Below, one piece after another: positions 21,923 to 32,694 of a stretch of 64,000 bases of DNA (its first letter is position 1; each line of letters starts with the position of its first letter). A program made the translations under genes and the position numbers. The DNA is from Xylocopa sonorina (Eukaryota; Arthropoda; Insecta; Hymenoptera; Apidae), in the NCBI RefSeq assembly GCF_050948175.1, contig NC_135202.1:8246001-8310000 (forward strand), in the 5' to 3' direction. Below the pieces are notes generated by a model, which was not told where the DNA came from, ran no database searches, and saw only the letters and a program-made list of their open reading frames with translations.

Positions 21923-24900
21923 CCGACCGCCCTGCTCCTCCGCCACCCCTCTCGACCATCCCGCAAGCTTCCACCGACGTCGTTCAACTTCTGCGTCTTC
22001 TCTCGTTGCTTCGTCTCGTTCGAAAGTCAGACGCGTACGAACGGCATCATGGAATCAACGTAGAGATGTCTCCCCGTGAATCAACGAGACGGCACCGCGA
22101 GACTCAACCCTCCGCCGCCCACGGTCATTAATCACCCGACGCCCAACCGTTACGACGTCACCGCTGAAACAGTTACTTCTTCGGAACGTCGAATAATCAG
22201 AGTACCCAGGCGACACGTCGTTCGATGAGAACTGAGACGAAATTATGGAGGAGGGCGGTGGAGGGATTTTACGAGACGACCAGGATTCGTTTACCTCCAA
22301 TTCGGTGGTTAATTTTTTATCGCTCGATAAGAATAGTGGGTTTTATATGTATTTTGTTATTTAAGAGAACAGTTGGTTTTATGTAGGTATTCGTTTTTTT
22401 ACGCGAGCTATTGTTTGTTGTGGGTAAGAAGATTTTCTTTGTTCAAGAGTTGTGCGAATTTTATAATACTGGTTTAAATGGATCTTCTATGGAATCTTAT
22501 TTGTAGCTCGAAGGTAAGACACTTTGGTTTCGCTTAACGTTAACCTTATTTTTGGCGTCGAATAAATTAAATTGCAGTTTCTCGATTGGCGAGCTCTTTC
22601 GGGGTCAGAAATTGTACGGCTGCCATTGCATTATATCTATAGTTTCGATCGAGCCAAATTCGTTTCCTATCTTTCTTCTCCGGGGAGAAGAAATATCGGA
22701 AATGTGCGGTATGAAATCAGGAGGACGTGAAACGGAGAGAAAGCGATTTTCATTCATCGAGGCCGACTATCACGCGAAACTCGTTTTGTTAGCGGGAATA
22801 AAATTGTAATCTGACAGATGTTATTTCTCGGAATCAAGCTGAATGAAATAAAGACATCGCGGAGGTAGAGACTGTAGCTCGAAGATAAAACAGTTTATAT
22901 TCTCTGTATTAAGTTGGATTTCCTTTTCTTCGATTTATTAATACAAAACTCTTGAATTCTTTTCAGCAAAGCTTACGAGAGACTGCAAACAATTATTGAC
23001 GATTATGCTTTTTAATCGTAAGCAGAGTTTCTGTTCTTCATTGAGGTTAATAAATTTAATAAATGATAAATTACAAACAATTACTTTGAATTGTTTATCT
23101 GGAATAGAAAGTGAACTAGAATTAGATGTTCGATCAGAAATCCGTCTCGTAAGAACGTAAAACAAAAGACGACCATTGACACTTCCAAACGTCAAATACC
23201 AGACACGCGATCTATTAATTAAAGACAATCGACTCGCGGAGAACTCACGAGATCCTAGGGTATGAAATCTTAAAGTATAATAGATAGCGCAACCTTTTTC
23301 TACAGGAGCAGAAACCATCCCCACGGACGAGGTTCGACGGATTAATTAAGTCCCTTCTAACAGTATAGACTTCACTGTCGACTTTTCTCATTTTCAACTT
23401 TCTTTCTTCCTCTGAATTCATCTCTCGTTTTGGCCCCGTACCGCCCGCGCCCCACCTGTCCGCCCCCCCGATCGGCCGTCGACGATTTCCTTTTTCTCGA
23501 CCTTCCATTCCCGAGGATTCTCCATTTAGCCTTTCCACGGCTCAAGCCTTTCAATTTCGCACCACCGCTTTTCGAGCATTTAATATTTAACTCCGACCCC
23601 GTAAGGAACGGCCAGCTTTTTCAGAGAGCGTCTGCCCGGAACGAATCCAGAACTGGCGCCGAAGGGGGTAGAGAGCCTCGATGAGCTGATCTGCATGCCG
23701 CGCGCCACTTCCTAACCTTGTTCTTAACGAGCCGACGACTACCACCGCTCGCCACCTATCTTACCCTATCCCTTTTTCACGCTGATAGGCGTATTTTATA
23801 TTCCGCGGAGCTATCGCGCGAGCTGCGAATATTTCGAGCGGTCGGACGACGTCGAGAAATTCTCAGAGCGATTCTCAATTCCGATTCCACGCGTTCGACT
23901 CTCTTGTCGAACTGGAAACTACCCCCTCTGCGAATAAGCGGGTCAAGTGTCGTGGAAGAAAGTATATAGTTTCTTAGTGTACATCGAAGTAGAGTCATTA
24001 AGTGTTTGTGCTATTCCAGTGAAACATTGAAATGGTCGATTCACACCTACGTGGCCCATCTATGCGATGGCTCGAACAGACGAGGGTTGATGAAAATAAT
24101 CAGATACGCTTAAGGGAAGTGCGATGTCGTTGATCGAGAGATCGGAACCTCTGCTAGAGGATTCGAGCGTAACGATCCACGAAGGAGAAGCCCGTTTCAT
24201 TGCTGTGCTGGCGCGTAAAGAAAGCTCGCCCTCTTCGTCCTCGAAGGCTCTACCTTTTTTTTTTTTTTTTACTCCCACGGTCTTTTCCCGCGCGGAGCTC
24301 TCTTCAACTTCTGACGTCTCGTGGGGTGCGCTTTACGGGCGAAGAAACCCCGGGGAGCCGAAGGCCCTTCAGGTTTAACAGTCGTACTTTCATTAACGCG
24401 TCGACGGCTGCGAGAGAATGCGACGAGCGCTCGAAGGGGCGTCGAAATGAAAACGTCTCCTTCCGAATTGGCACCCAGAAATTAGATACAAACGCGGCTC
24501 GTTTGTCTGCCGTGCCGATAATGGACTCGTAAACAATGAGAACGCGGAAACGCGATCGTGTCCCTAGCATCGGCTATGCGTTAGCCGTAAGACAGGAGTG
24601 ACAAATGCGATTGGGCCGCTGACAACTTTAATGCACAGCACCGTTCGCGGATATCCGGCCACTTTGATCGATTCGCGGTACCGCCGCGTGGATGTTACCG
24701 GAACGTAAATTAATGACAAATTGCCAACTAACATCAATACTTGTCACCTTTCTAATGGATCCACCGAGAGCCATGAGTTTCAATTAATACTATTAAAAAA
24801 CTTATCTCTGGTATTATGCGGTCGATTCGACGACGTGATTCGACGATGCTACGTACTCGACAGGATGTAAAATTTACAATTTACAAGTCTCTTAAATTTA

Positions 24901-27900
24901 GCCCTTTGCACTTGAAAGAAAAGAAAATTTAACTATACGTTGCTACCAAACTACAACAAATTCTCCGCTTGCAGCGAGTGACAAGAATTCTTGATTGACA
25001 CGTCATGAATCAATGTCCTTTCGTTCTCGAAATTTTCCACTAACGTTATTTAGCGATTGCAACTTTTACTTTATGAATTCTTCGTGATTGATGAATCGGA
25101 GAACACTGGCGAAGTTCTACGTGCCCGCCTTATGTATGTACAACGATGATCGAAGGGAAACGAATATAGTTTCTTAGAGATGCGTTATCCCAGCTGGCAG
25201 AATGAACGCGTTAAAATTCCTGTATCCGAGCCAATGGAACCGGCCAGCCGTGGTCCACGGCTCGACGCCGGAAACTTGCGCGTTCTCCATGCTCCGGTGA
25301 TTCCCGAATTCACCACGCATTATCGCGCTGATGGCGGCCACTTCCACTCCATCTTCATATGCATGCGCCGCGTTGCACCTCAACTTTTGTTTGCACGTTT
25401 TAAATATTCCAACGTAGCAAAAAATTTTCGATCAAAATTTCCATTCATCCCTTCGTTTGTTCAGGGCTTTCAGCGATCTCTCCGGCAAGTAATTATGACT
25501 TACAGCGAACTGCGATCATTATACACTCGCCAATATTTATCGCATGATTATTCTGACATTGAAATCAGAATTACTTCACTCAGTCGATGCTACAAAACTT
25601 TTAACAATAAAAATTCGTAAATGCAATCCTAATTCCCTTTGAAGAGAGATAGAAGAAGTAATCAACTATAAAATATTAGTGCGCGAAGGAAAAATAAATC
25701 CGTAACCGTAGCACCATCAGGCGTTGCAATCGCTGACCAAATCCCCAAACTTTTTAACGCTTAGCCATCGCCCCAAAGAAGGAGCGGAAGAATAATACAA
25801 AGAAAAAGGCTTCGTTTGTAATACGTGACATAAACGAACCGTTACACCATCGATCTTAATTCTCCGCAGCGGGAGAGGGACGGGGAGCCAGGAAAAACGT
25901 TCGTCCCGCGTAATAATAATAAAAACGTCCGCTCGTAAAAAACAAAAAAGGTGGAGGATAGGGGGAAGGGGTTCGTCGAACCGGGTACTTCTCCAACTTT
26001 TTCCCAGCGACGTCTCGCGTGGTGTATGGGAGCCCCGTAACGTCTGTATCCCGCGACAAAGTTCTCGTTGAAGTTTCGAGACCGGTCGTGGTGTCGTTTT
26101 CCCAGCGGAAGAGTGCTACACTCAATTAAACTTGGTCGAAATCAAGGCTGGGACCAACCGGCCGCATCGGCGTCGCTGCGCCGGCACATCTCATTCGTAA
26201 ATTCGCTTTTTGCGCCTGGCGTGACGCGAATAATTTTCCTGCCACCCCACCCGGTGTAACCACCCACCAAGCGCGCCCTGTCCGCCAGCTCGAGCTCTCG
26301 TCCTTCGCCCTCCGCCACCCTCGCCACGGCCGCCACGGTCGTCCGTCTCCCTCGGACGCGTTTTATCCACCGTTGGTTCATTCAAACTCGGCGCTCGTCG
26401 GTTGTTTCATCCCCTTCTCTCGTAGGATCGATATTCGTAATTCATCATTTGTATGCAGCGCGATAGAGGGCGGCCAACACGGAGGTTCCTGTCGATGTAT
26501 TTCGCTCGGAGAAATGATCCAACGATGTCCTATCCGCGGGTGGAGGGGACGGCCGAGAATGGAGGGTGGAAAATGAAAAGGGACGGGGCTTAAGTTTATG
26601 CTTCATCGTGCTCGGTAGAACGCGCGGCGCTGTTCCACTTTTTGATAGGAGCTGATGAAAAAAGAATTAATTTCATTATCCATTCGCGAGGGGACAATGC
26701 CGCAGCACGACGCCGTGCGAGCTGAGAACGGCGCAGCCACCCCTGTCGGGGGACGAATTATTTTTCCACGGAAAAAATACAATTCCGCGGGACACGAACT
26801 TCCGCTCTGGGTCCAATAGCCGGGGCTAAATGACTTTTCGCTGTTAGAAATAATCAATTATTAAGCGAGAGTCCTTAGAGGAGATAGGTGTGCACGGTTT
26901 CTGACGCTTCGACCTCTGCTACGGGGGTCTCTTTGGTATTGATTGTTCGCCTAGATGAGTTTAGTTATATATACAGCAGAAATGAATTATTAATACACGT
27001 CTTGAAAGTTCTAATGAACTTTCCTGATAGGGGAGTAACAAATTTTTTATCTTTGAATATTCAATATTTCTTAATTACAAAATTATCCACTTCTTTTACT
27101 GTCGAAGTTAGTACATGTCTGTTACGTGTACCTGTACATCTTATCAGCGAGAATAACTCTCTTCTGCGAGAAACAACGCATTATGTTCGAAAATATTCCC
27201 CGTATTTGTACGATATTAACATCCCGTAAATTACCGCGGCGTGCGCGTTGTCTAATATCCGTTACCTCGTCAGAAGTTTCCATGAAAGATACGCGTACAA
27301 AGGATACGCGCGCGGCGACGAAAACTATACGCGGGGCGTGTAATCGAGAGCGTGTCTCGTAACAAGAAATAACTTTTCTGCTCGTTGTACTTCGAAGTGG
27401 AACCCTCTGGTCTGCGGCCGCGCGTGGAACTTGTAATATCTAAATCGAAATATCCTAGCGGGCGCGCGGGCATGATGTTTCTCCTTTCGGCGTTTCGAAG
27501 CTGAACGCTCTCGCTGCTCAATTTGTATGTTAATTCGCGAGTGTTTGCCGGGCAGCGGTCCGCTTAATAATGTCATGTTTATTCAGCGATGATATCGCTG
27601 GGGGCACTAAGGCGCTCGACACACTCGCAATCGGTGTCACAGGTTACTCACACCCCATCCGCGCGTCACCGGATGAAAAAAGGGGGGTGGCCGCAATTAT
27701 GTTTCTTTTGCGCCGGTGCGGTGCGACGTCGTCCGACGTTTCGTGTAAAAATTGCCTCGACGCCTGGCGTCGCGTCGCGTTTACATAAACGGGACGTCGC
27801 CTGGCCTGTGTCGGAGAGTTCGTTGAAATATTTCGAGACCTGCGAGAGAACCGACGAAACCAACGGACCCGACCGCGAAGATGTAAACGGCCGACCGAGT

Positions 27901-28020
27901 AACTGAAGGGTTAGTGTATATAGTTATATTTTATCAAATTGAACGACGAAAGTTTCTAACGTTTTCTTGCCACGTAATTACATTAGAAATTCGAAACAAT
28001 TTCGTTTAATAATAAAGTTC
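21923..28020. other. Noncoding stretch
   Basis: Mixed composition. AT-rich at 22320-23240 and 24720-25180; CpG-rich elsewhere. It holds a T16 run at 24255-24270 and another acceptor-like tract (CTTTTTCTACAG) ending at 23304. Pro/Ser/Arg-rich frames at 23430-23684 and 26142-26385 arise from pyrimidine- or GC-rich DNA. Nothing was recognised as a gene. Confidence 0.5.
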
Positions 28021-28023
28021 CAG

Positions 28024-28084
28024 GATGTTTCAGCTGCAATAACCCAGATTCCGAGCCCTGAAGCTGTGGTCGATGGCGAATCAG
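28024..28084 (+). CDS. Candidate 61-nt internal coding exon
   Basis: Bounded by AG at 28022-28023 (TTCCAG) and CAG|GTCAGA at 28085. In the frame starting with the first base it encodes DVSAAITQIPSPEAVVDGES plus one base, a peptide that looks like folded-domain sequence, unlike the neighbouring low-complexity frames. Codon choice (GCT, GAA, GTG, GTC, GAT, GGC) is also coding-like. Against it: the pyrimidine tract before the acceptor is poor, the donor lacks A at +3, and no flanking exon was identified. Phase would be 0 at the start and 1 at the end. Confidence 0.2.
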
Positions 28085-28620
28085 GTCAGAGGAATCGATT
28101 TACCTTTTCGATTCTTCGCTATCGCGAGGATTGCGTGGATTAGTTCGAAACAAAATTCGCAAATATATTTGAAAGCTAGCAATTTTAATAACCGAGAAAT
28201 CGCGAATCGAATCGAATCGAGATTGAAGCGCCGTCCGGAAGCGAGCGCGAATTCCCATCGACGCGCGGTACACGCGCGGCAAGACAGAAGGTTCTGCTGT
28301 CACTTTCGAATTAATAGTCCGATTTTCGCGGGGAAATCGGTGGCTTTAGCAGGATCCGCGTTCCAGCCTCGCAAACAGTCCCGCGCGTTCGACCAATCCC
28401 AAAGCATTCCTATCCCTTCTTTTTTCTTCTTCTCTTTTTTTTTATGCCTGAACGTAAACCCTCCTGATCTAGAGCAAAGCCAATGAACTCTATCTGGCGC
28501 ACGAGCCTTACCAATCTACTTCCCTCGCGGCTATCAAAGCAGCATCCTTTCTCTCGCGCGGCGCGCATTGCCTACCCGGAGGTTCACGTGTATGTACGCG
28601 GGGAGCCTAGTAGGTACTCG

Positions 28621-28680
28621 AGCGAGTAGAATTATCCGACGGACGGACGCAGCGAGTAGAATTACCCCGACGGGTGCATT
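28621..28680 (+). repeat. 30-bp tandem duplication, two diverged copies
   Basis: The first copy begins AGCGAGTAGAATTATCCGAC and the second AGCGAGTAGAATTACCCCGAC; the first 14 bases are identical and the rest partly so. A small local duplication. Confidence 0.75.
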
Positions 28681-29756
28681 GGGCTTCTGGTTCCGCGGGC
28701 TTCATCCGTTCGTCGTTCGGCACCCTCGAGCCGCCAACCCAAATCGTTCTCTCCCAGCCCCTATTTCATTCCTCCCTCCCCGTCTTCCCCTTTCAAATTC
28801 TTTTTACCTTTATCGCTCTAATATTACCACCACCATTGCTTTATTGCTCCTGGTAACTGGCAATTGGGAATTTTTGTTTATACCGTTTATACCTTGTTAC
28901 TTCGTATGCTGGCGTTTTGAGATACTCTGGCGAATTCTATGTCTTCCTCGAGAGGCTATTGGTTACGTGTACTTGTTACAGGTTTATTGAGGAGTTGCGA
29001 TGATTTATTATTAAGGAAGCAGTTTGTTGGTAGAACGTGATAGATCGAAACGTCGAAACAGGGTGGACGAACCCTTGGCATTGTTGGCTGGTAATGGTAC
29101 CGGGTCATTGATCAGTATTCGATATATGTAAGATTTGACACTAACGAGCGGAAGACCCTCCTTAGGACAACTTATAGCGATCAGCCGTGAACGTGGGTCG
29201 CTGACGTTCCACACGGTGTAACGAGACACCTTGATTTGTTCCAAGATGAATCAGCGATTCCTCTGTAGGTATTGCTATAGAAAATACTGTAATGGAGATT
29301 TAATGCAGGCGATGTGCTTTTGTGTTTTCACGTCGATGGAAAAGAATCAATGTTCAACAGTATTCGAGCGAAGATGTAGAAAGGACATTTGAGAAATTTT
29401 CGAAGAATATTAAATTCGTCAGCATCAAAAGTGCAGGAATCTTCGTAACAATTTGAACCAGTCTGGCTAGCAAACCTTTGATAAACACAGTATCACTCCA
29501 CAATCGATTATCACAACACGTCGCATTAATTAACGAGACATCTCGTTACTCGTTGCCTACTCTAAAGGGATCTTTGAGCTGTCAAGCGGAAGATCGACAA
29601 GAAGATCGCAAAGGTAACATCAGACGATCGGATCTGTATTTGAACAGTAATGAACAAAATGTTGAAAGAAATCGGTTTTTAATTCTCGGTTTTTAATGAA
29701 ATAGATGATAAAATCTTGAAATGTGTATAGTTTTCGGTTATCTCTGTGCCTACCTG

Positions 29757-29948
29757 TCATATTTTAATTTGAATACAGATGGACGGACGTAACTCATACC
29801 CGGCATATAGATACCCCAATTCAAGAAGAAGACCCCTATTGATTATCAGACCTACGTAGAAATACGTAGGGTCCAGAGTTATGGGGGTCAGAAGCTTACA
29901 AAGTATACGAAATTTTGTATGGAAAATGCGTATTCCGCATAAAACCAC
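29757..29948 (-). other. Possible repeat-derived segment with a hairpin and a 63-codon open frame
   Basis: The minus strand is open for 63 codons from a GTG, with unusually protein-like sequence in the middle (LLTPITLDPTYFYVGLIINR, then GLLLELGYLYAGYELRPSI). The same DNA folds: CCTACGTA-GAAA-TACGTAGG at 29851-29870 is a perfect 8-bp stem, and GACCCC (29831-29836) can pair with GGGGTC (29884-29889) outside it. The combination of a nested inverted repeat with a compact frame looks more like a piece of an interspersed element than like single-copy intron. I cannot name the family. No terminal repeats or target-site duplications were found. Confidence 0.3.
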
Positions 29949-30397
29949 AAGCTATAAATATAATATGAAAAAATAGCTAATTCTTGCTCTCCTTTGTGAA
30001 TCGAAATCGTACTTTGCTAAATTTAAACGAAGTAAGCACGTGATTTTATAATAATAGAAATAATTTAAATGATTCGCATTTTCAAGGTGTTTTGGGCAGG
30101 GTTAAGTTTTTAATATCTCGATTTTAACGTAAATGGACTTGAGCCACTGTCAAAATGAAGGATTCGATTATTGACTCGAAGCGATATATTCGGTTGGTAA
30201 TATCAGGTCCCAGTTGCTCGTATTATAAAGCTCTTCATTAGACTAACTCGACCCGGATCTTCATAAGGGGTAGATAGAGTCTATAGCCGTCCTTTTTTAT
30301 CCTCTTCTTTCATCCGTATTCTCATCGTCATCACCTAAAAGGAAACGAGCTCGAGCTCCGTGGTTCAAGGCGAGAAATCCTTGATTAGTTCACCAGA

Positions 30398-30456
30398 CCT
30401 AACTCCCATCTCTCCCTTTCTTTCCTTCCTCCCTTACGGTGCCTTTCTCCTCGCAG
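30398..30456 (+). other. Strong 3' splice acceptor candidate
   Basis: A consensus-like branch sequence CTAAC (30399-30403) is followed by more than 40 bases that are almost all T and C and then CTCGCAG, ending at 30456. By eye this is the longest acceptor tract in the window not made of a simple repeat. It opens directly into a 95-codon frame. Confidence 0.35.
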
Positions 30457-30744
30457 GAGATACGATCTTCTCGCGAATTTCTCAAGTATCATGTTTCCTT
30501 TCGTTCCGTAACCGTGAGACTTGATCCTTTGATTCACTGGAGTCTTCCAGCACTCGACTCCTCCGCCTGTACTCGCAACCTACAATGCGCGAAACGAACA
30601 CCGCGGCTTAATTACTTTTCTTTGGCCATCAAACAAGGCAAACGTCCGTCTGGGATTTCGCCAGCCATCTCGATCGAAATAATAAGAAATTATAATGTAC
30701 AGCGGACTAAATTGCTCGCGGATGTCGATTTTTCATTCCTTTAA
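30457..30744 (+). CDS. Candidate 3'-terminal coding exon, unknown protein
   Basis: Directly after the strong acceptor at 30456, a frame beginning EIRSSREFLKYHVSFRSV stays open for 95 codons to a TAA at 30742-30744. The sequence is mixed in character and not low-complexity (later parts include LDPLIHWSLPALDSSACTRN and AISIEIIRNYNVQRTKLLAD). No conserved domain was recognised, and there is no membrane segment. A weak donor-like ACC|GTGAGA at about 30510 could cut it short. If transcribed it would be a last coding exon on +, but no upstream exon is certain. Confidence 0.2.
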   Translation, partial: EIRSSREFLKYHVSFRSVTVRLDPLIHWSLPALDSSACTRNLQCAKRTPRLNYFSLAIKQGKRPSGISPAISIEIIRNYNVQRTKLLADVDFSFL

Positions 30745-31820
30745 TTAAATCCCATTCCATCCTGACGTTTTACAATTGTGAAACACTGTGAGAAGCTTGG
30801 TTGCAACCCTTTTACACTCGCCATTGAGGTGACTTCGCAAGGGTAGCTTTTTCTTTCCACTTGCTCGCAACTCAACAATTTTTTAAAAAGAAAAAAAGAA
30901 CTTCAACAATTCGAATGCGTTCACTTTCAAATTGCGCGCGATTCTACGTGAATGATCGAACGCGAACACGAATCGAAATCGCTCGAACGCTATTACAGAC
31001 AGCGATCCGAATATCGACGCGTAGACACTCGCCTTTTATCTTCGTGGAGCAAAATAAGTTCGACTATGTCGATTCAGCTCTCGGCTACGTTCAACCAGGC
31101 CGCCACGGTTGATTCCAATTCACCGTTTCGTCGCAGACTCACCCTCCTAGGCGCCATCCACCGCGAGCCGCTATTCCTACCCGTCGGAGATTTCAATAGA
31201 AAGTTGTAGGGAATTCAGGATGGCGGCGAGTGGCAAAACCCGTTACGTCGATGCCGGCGAAAGTCAAACTGGTAACGTCTGCGCGGCATTGTACGATATT
31301 CGTAGCTGGAAACGGTCGAATACCGACACTTAACACTCGACAGTCGGCGGCGGTGTATTGTACGGGTCCTGTAAAAGGATTGGGCGATGAGATGTAAGGG
31401 TCTGAAAGGAGCTGGCAGCCATATCCAAGATTAGAGTTACGTTCCCTCGGGTGGCGTGCGGGCGACATTATTGCGATTCGATGTTGTCAACGTTTTCCTC
31501 GACTTGCTTCCGAGGGATTCCAGTTATCTTATTATCGAAGAAACTATATGTATTTTGAGTTCGATAAAGTGCTTTAGCACCTCTCGGAAAGGACATTTCG
31601 AAGTGGAGAGCATTGACGATTCAAACGATCGGAACGAAGCAACTTTCACGCGGAACGAGGCGCGACGAATTGATTCGAGGCGAACGAAAAGACAGCGAGT
31701 AATCAGCGGTACCCGCGGGCGATTCGAACGAGAGAAAGAGAGACGAAGAGTCGATCGCGGATAGGGGACGTGGGTGCTGAGCCATAAGGATATGCAATCA
31801 AGTCCAAAGTAAGCGAGTTA
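30745..31820. other. Noncoding stretch
   Basis: AT-rich at the start, then CpG-rich. Open frames at 30861-31209 (both + frames) and 31193-31468 (-) overlap one another's range and are not supported by ATG context or splice signals. Confidence 0.5.
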
Positions 31821-31826
31821 ATTTAG

Positions 31827-31938
31827 GTGGAGTGTGCACTCTCGCCGCGAAACTTGTTCCGTGCTCGACGCCGCGACGGGGAGATACTCCGTCGCGTTGG
31901 GGAAGTTGCGCCATCGAGATGTTACCACGCTCATGAGG
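31827..31938 (+). CDS. Candidate internal coding exon with a strong donor
   Basis: Ends at AGG|GTAAGTGCG (donor GT at 31939), one of the best donor sequences in the window. Reading back from it, the frame HSRRETCSVLDAATGRYSVA followed by LGKLRHRDVTTLMR is open to a stop at 31819, and a TTTAG acceptor with a poor pyrimidine tract lies at 31822-31826. The donor falls on a codon boundary. The 37-residue peptide has balanced composition. It could equally be a 5' untranslated exon or a cryptic donor in an intron. It lies 0.7 kb before the abutted splice site at 32646, on the same strand. Confidence 0.2.
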
Positions 31939-31944
31939 GTAAGT

Positions 31945-32585
31945 GCGAGAGAAATCGGGAGAGCGAGAGCGTCGATGAGGTATGGCACCGTCCTCCTCTC
32001 TCCGCCGCTGTCATCTTTCCCTCATGCCGGGATACCTTCGCCCGCTGGTTCCTTCCACAAGGCGACAGGGAGTACTAAGATGCCTCGAAACTACGCTTCA
32101 CCTTACCCTCGGCTACCCTACCCCCTTCATCACCCCCCGTGTCTCCTTCTCAGCCCGTTCTCAACCCTCTCCGACTACCGCCTCGTCCCAGGCTCCCTCC
32201 AACTATCGTAGTAACTAGCAGTGCCTGTAATAGCGTCGCACTTCCTCCGTAAAGTGACGTCTTTCGAAACCCAATTCAGGATCCGAGTCGCGTCTAATGG
32301 GGCTCCGATATTACGAGGGTAGTGCGGCGCGCTGATTTCTTGGATACCACTCGAGTAAGAAACCCCCGAGTCGCGGCTCAGTCACGTATATTGTAATAAG
32401 TTTCACAGAAGAAATTCCGTGTTTCCGGGCCTGGCGCGAATTTCACGGGATCCACGGAGGATATCTCCGAGTTTAAACAAGTTCGATCCTCGCGCGCGGT
32501 CGTCAACTGCCGAATATTGCGGGATGACGTCTCGTACTTCGTCGCGGATGCGTCGAGTTAAATAAAATTAAGAGGATCGTTATAA
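31945..32585. other. Noncoding stretch
   Basis: A Y-rich tract at 32100-32153 ends in TTCTCAG and could be another acceptor. The following Pro/Leu-rich frame reaches GTAAAG at about 32251 but is low-complexity. Otherwise CpG-rich DNA with no recognisable gene. Confidence 0.5.
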
Positions 32586-32589
32586 TTAG

Positions 32590-32610
32590 TTACAGCGTTA
32601 GACGCTGTAA
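32590..32610 (+). repeat. Inverted repeat / hairpin upstream of the splice site
   Basis: TTACAGCGT-TAG-ACGCTGTAA forms a perfect 9-bp stem with a 3-base loop. TAATTA-type sequence on both sides could extend the stem imperfectly. It ends 35 bases before the AG of the abutted splice site, next to the likely branch-point region (AGTTAATTAAG). Confidence 0.85.
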
Positions 32611-32627
32611 TCAGTTAATTAAGCAAG

Positions 32628-32651
32628 TTCCTCTGTCTGTTTCAGGTAAGT
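32628..32651 (+). promoter_or_regulatory. Putative recursive splicing site (abutted 3' and 5' splice sites)
   Basis: A pyrimidine tract (TTCCTCTGTCTGTTTCAG) ends at AG 32645 and is joined directly to GTAAGT at 32646-32651, reconstituting CAG|GTAAGT. This is the defining form of insect ratchet points, where a long intron is removed in steps: the AG is used as acceptor and the regenerated GT as the next donor. A branch-like TTAAT lies about 27 bases upstream. A second donor-like AA|GTAAGA occurs at 32695, so the site could instead (or also) be the start of a 49-nt cassette exon. It implies + strand transcription through this point. The sequence form is seen directly; its use is inferred. Confidence 0.5.
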
Positions 32652-32694
32652 GGACAACTTGATCACGACTTCTGCGAAAATCACGATGTATCAA
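32646..32694 (+). other. Possible 49-nt cassette or recursive-splicing exon
   Basis: Lies between the strong acceptor at 32645 and AA|GTAAGA at 32695. Read from the first base it encodes VSGQLDHDFCENHDVS without a stop. Recursive sites often carry such a cryptic exon whose downstream donor competes with the regenerated one. Nothing shows whether it is ever included. Confidence 0.2.

Larger units (their letters stand above)
28085..30390. other. Noncoding stretch
   Basis: Contains a GAATC triple repeat (28204-28221), a 30-bp tandem duplication (28621-28680) and a distinct block at 29757-29948 described separately. The 140-codon frame at 28568-28990 has no recognisable domain and crosses the duplication. 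AT-rich from about 28800 on. Confidence 0.5.

Noticed and set aside
22502..22895. TGTAGCTCGAAG occurring twice (about 22502 and 22873)
   Set aside because: A shared 12-mer is expected many times by chance in 64 kb, and the flanks do not align.
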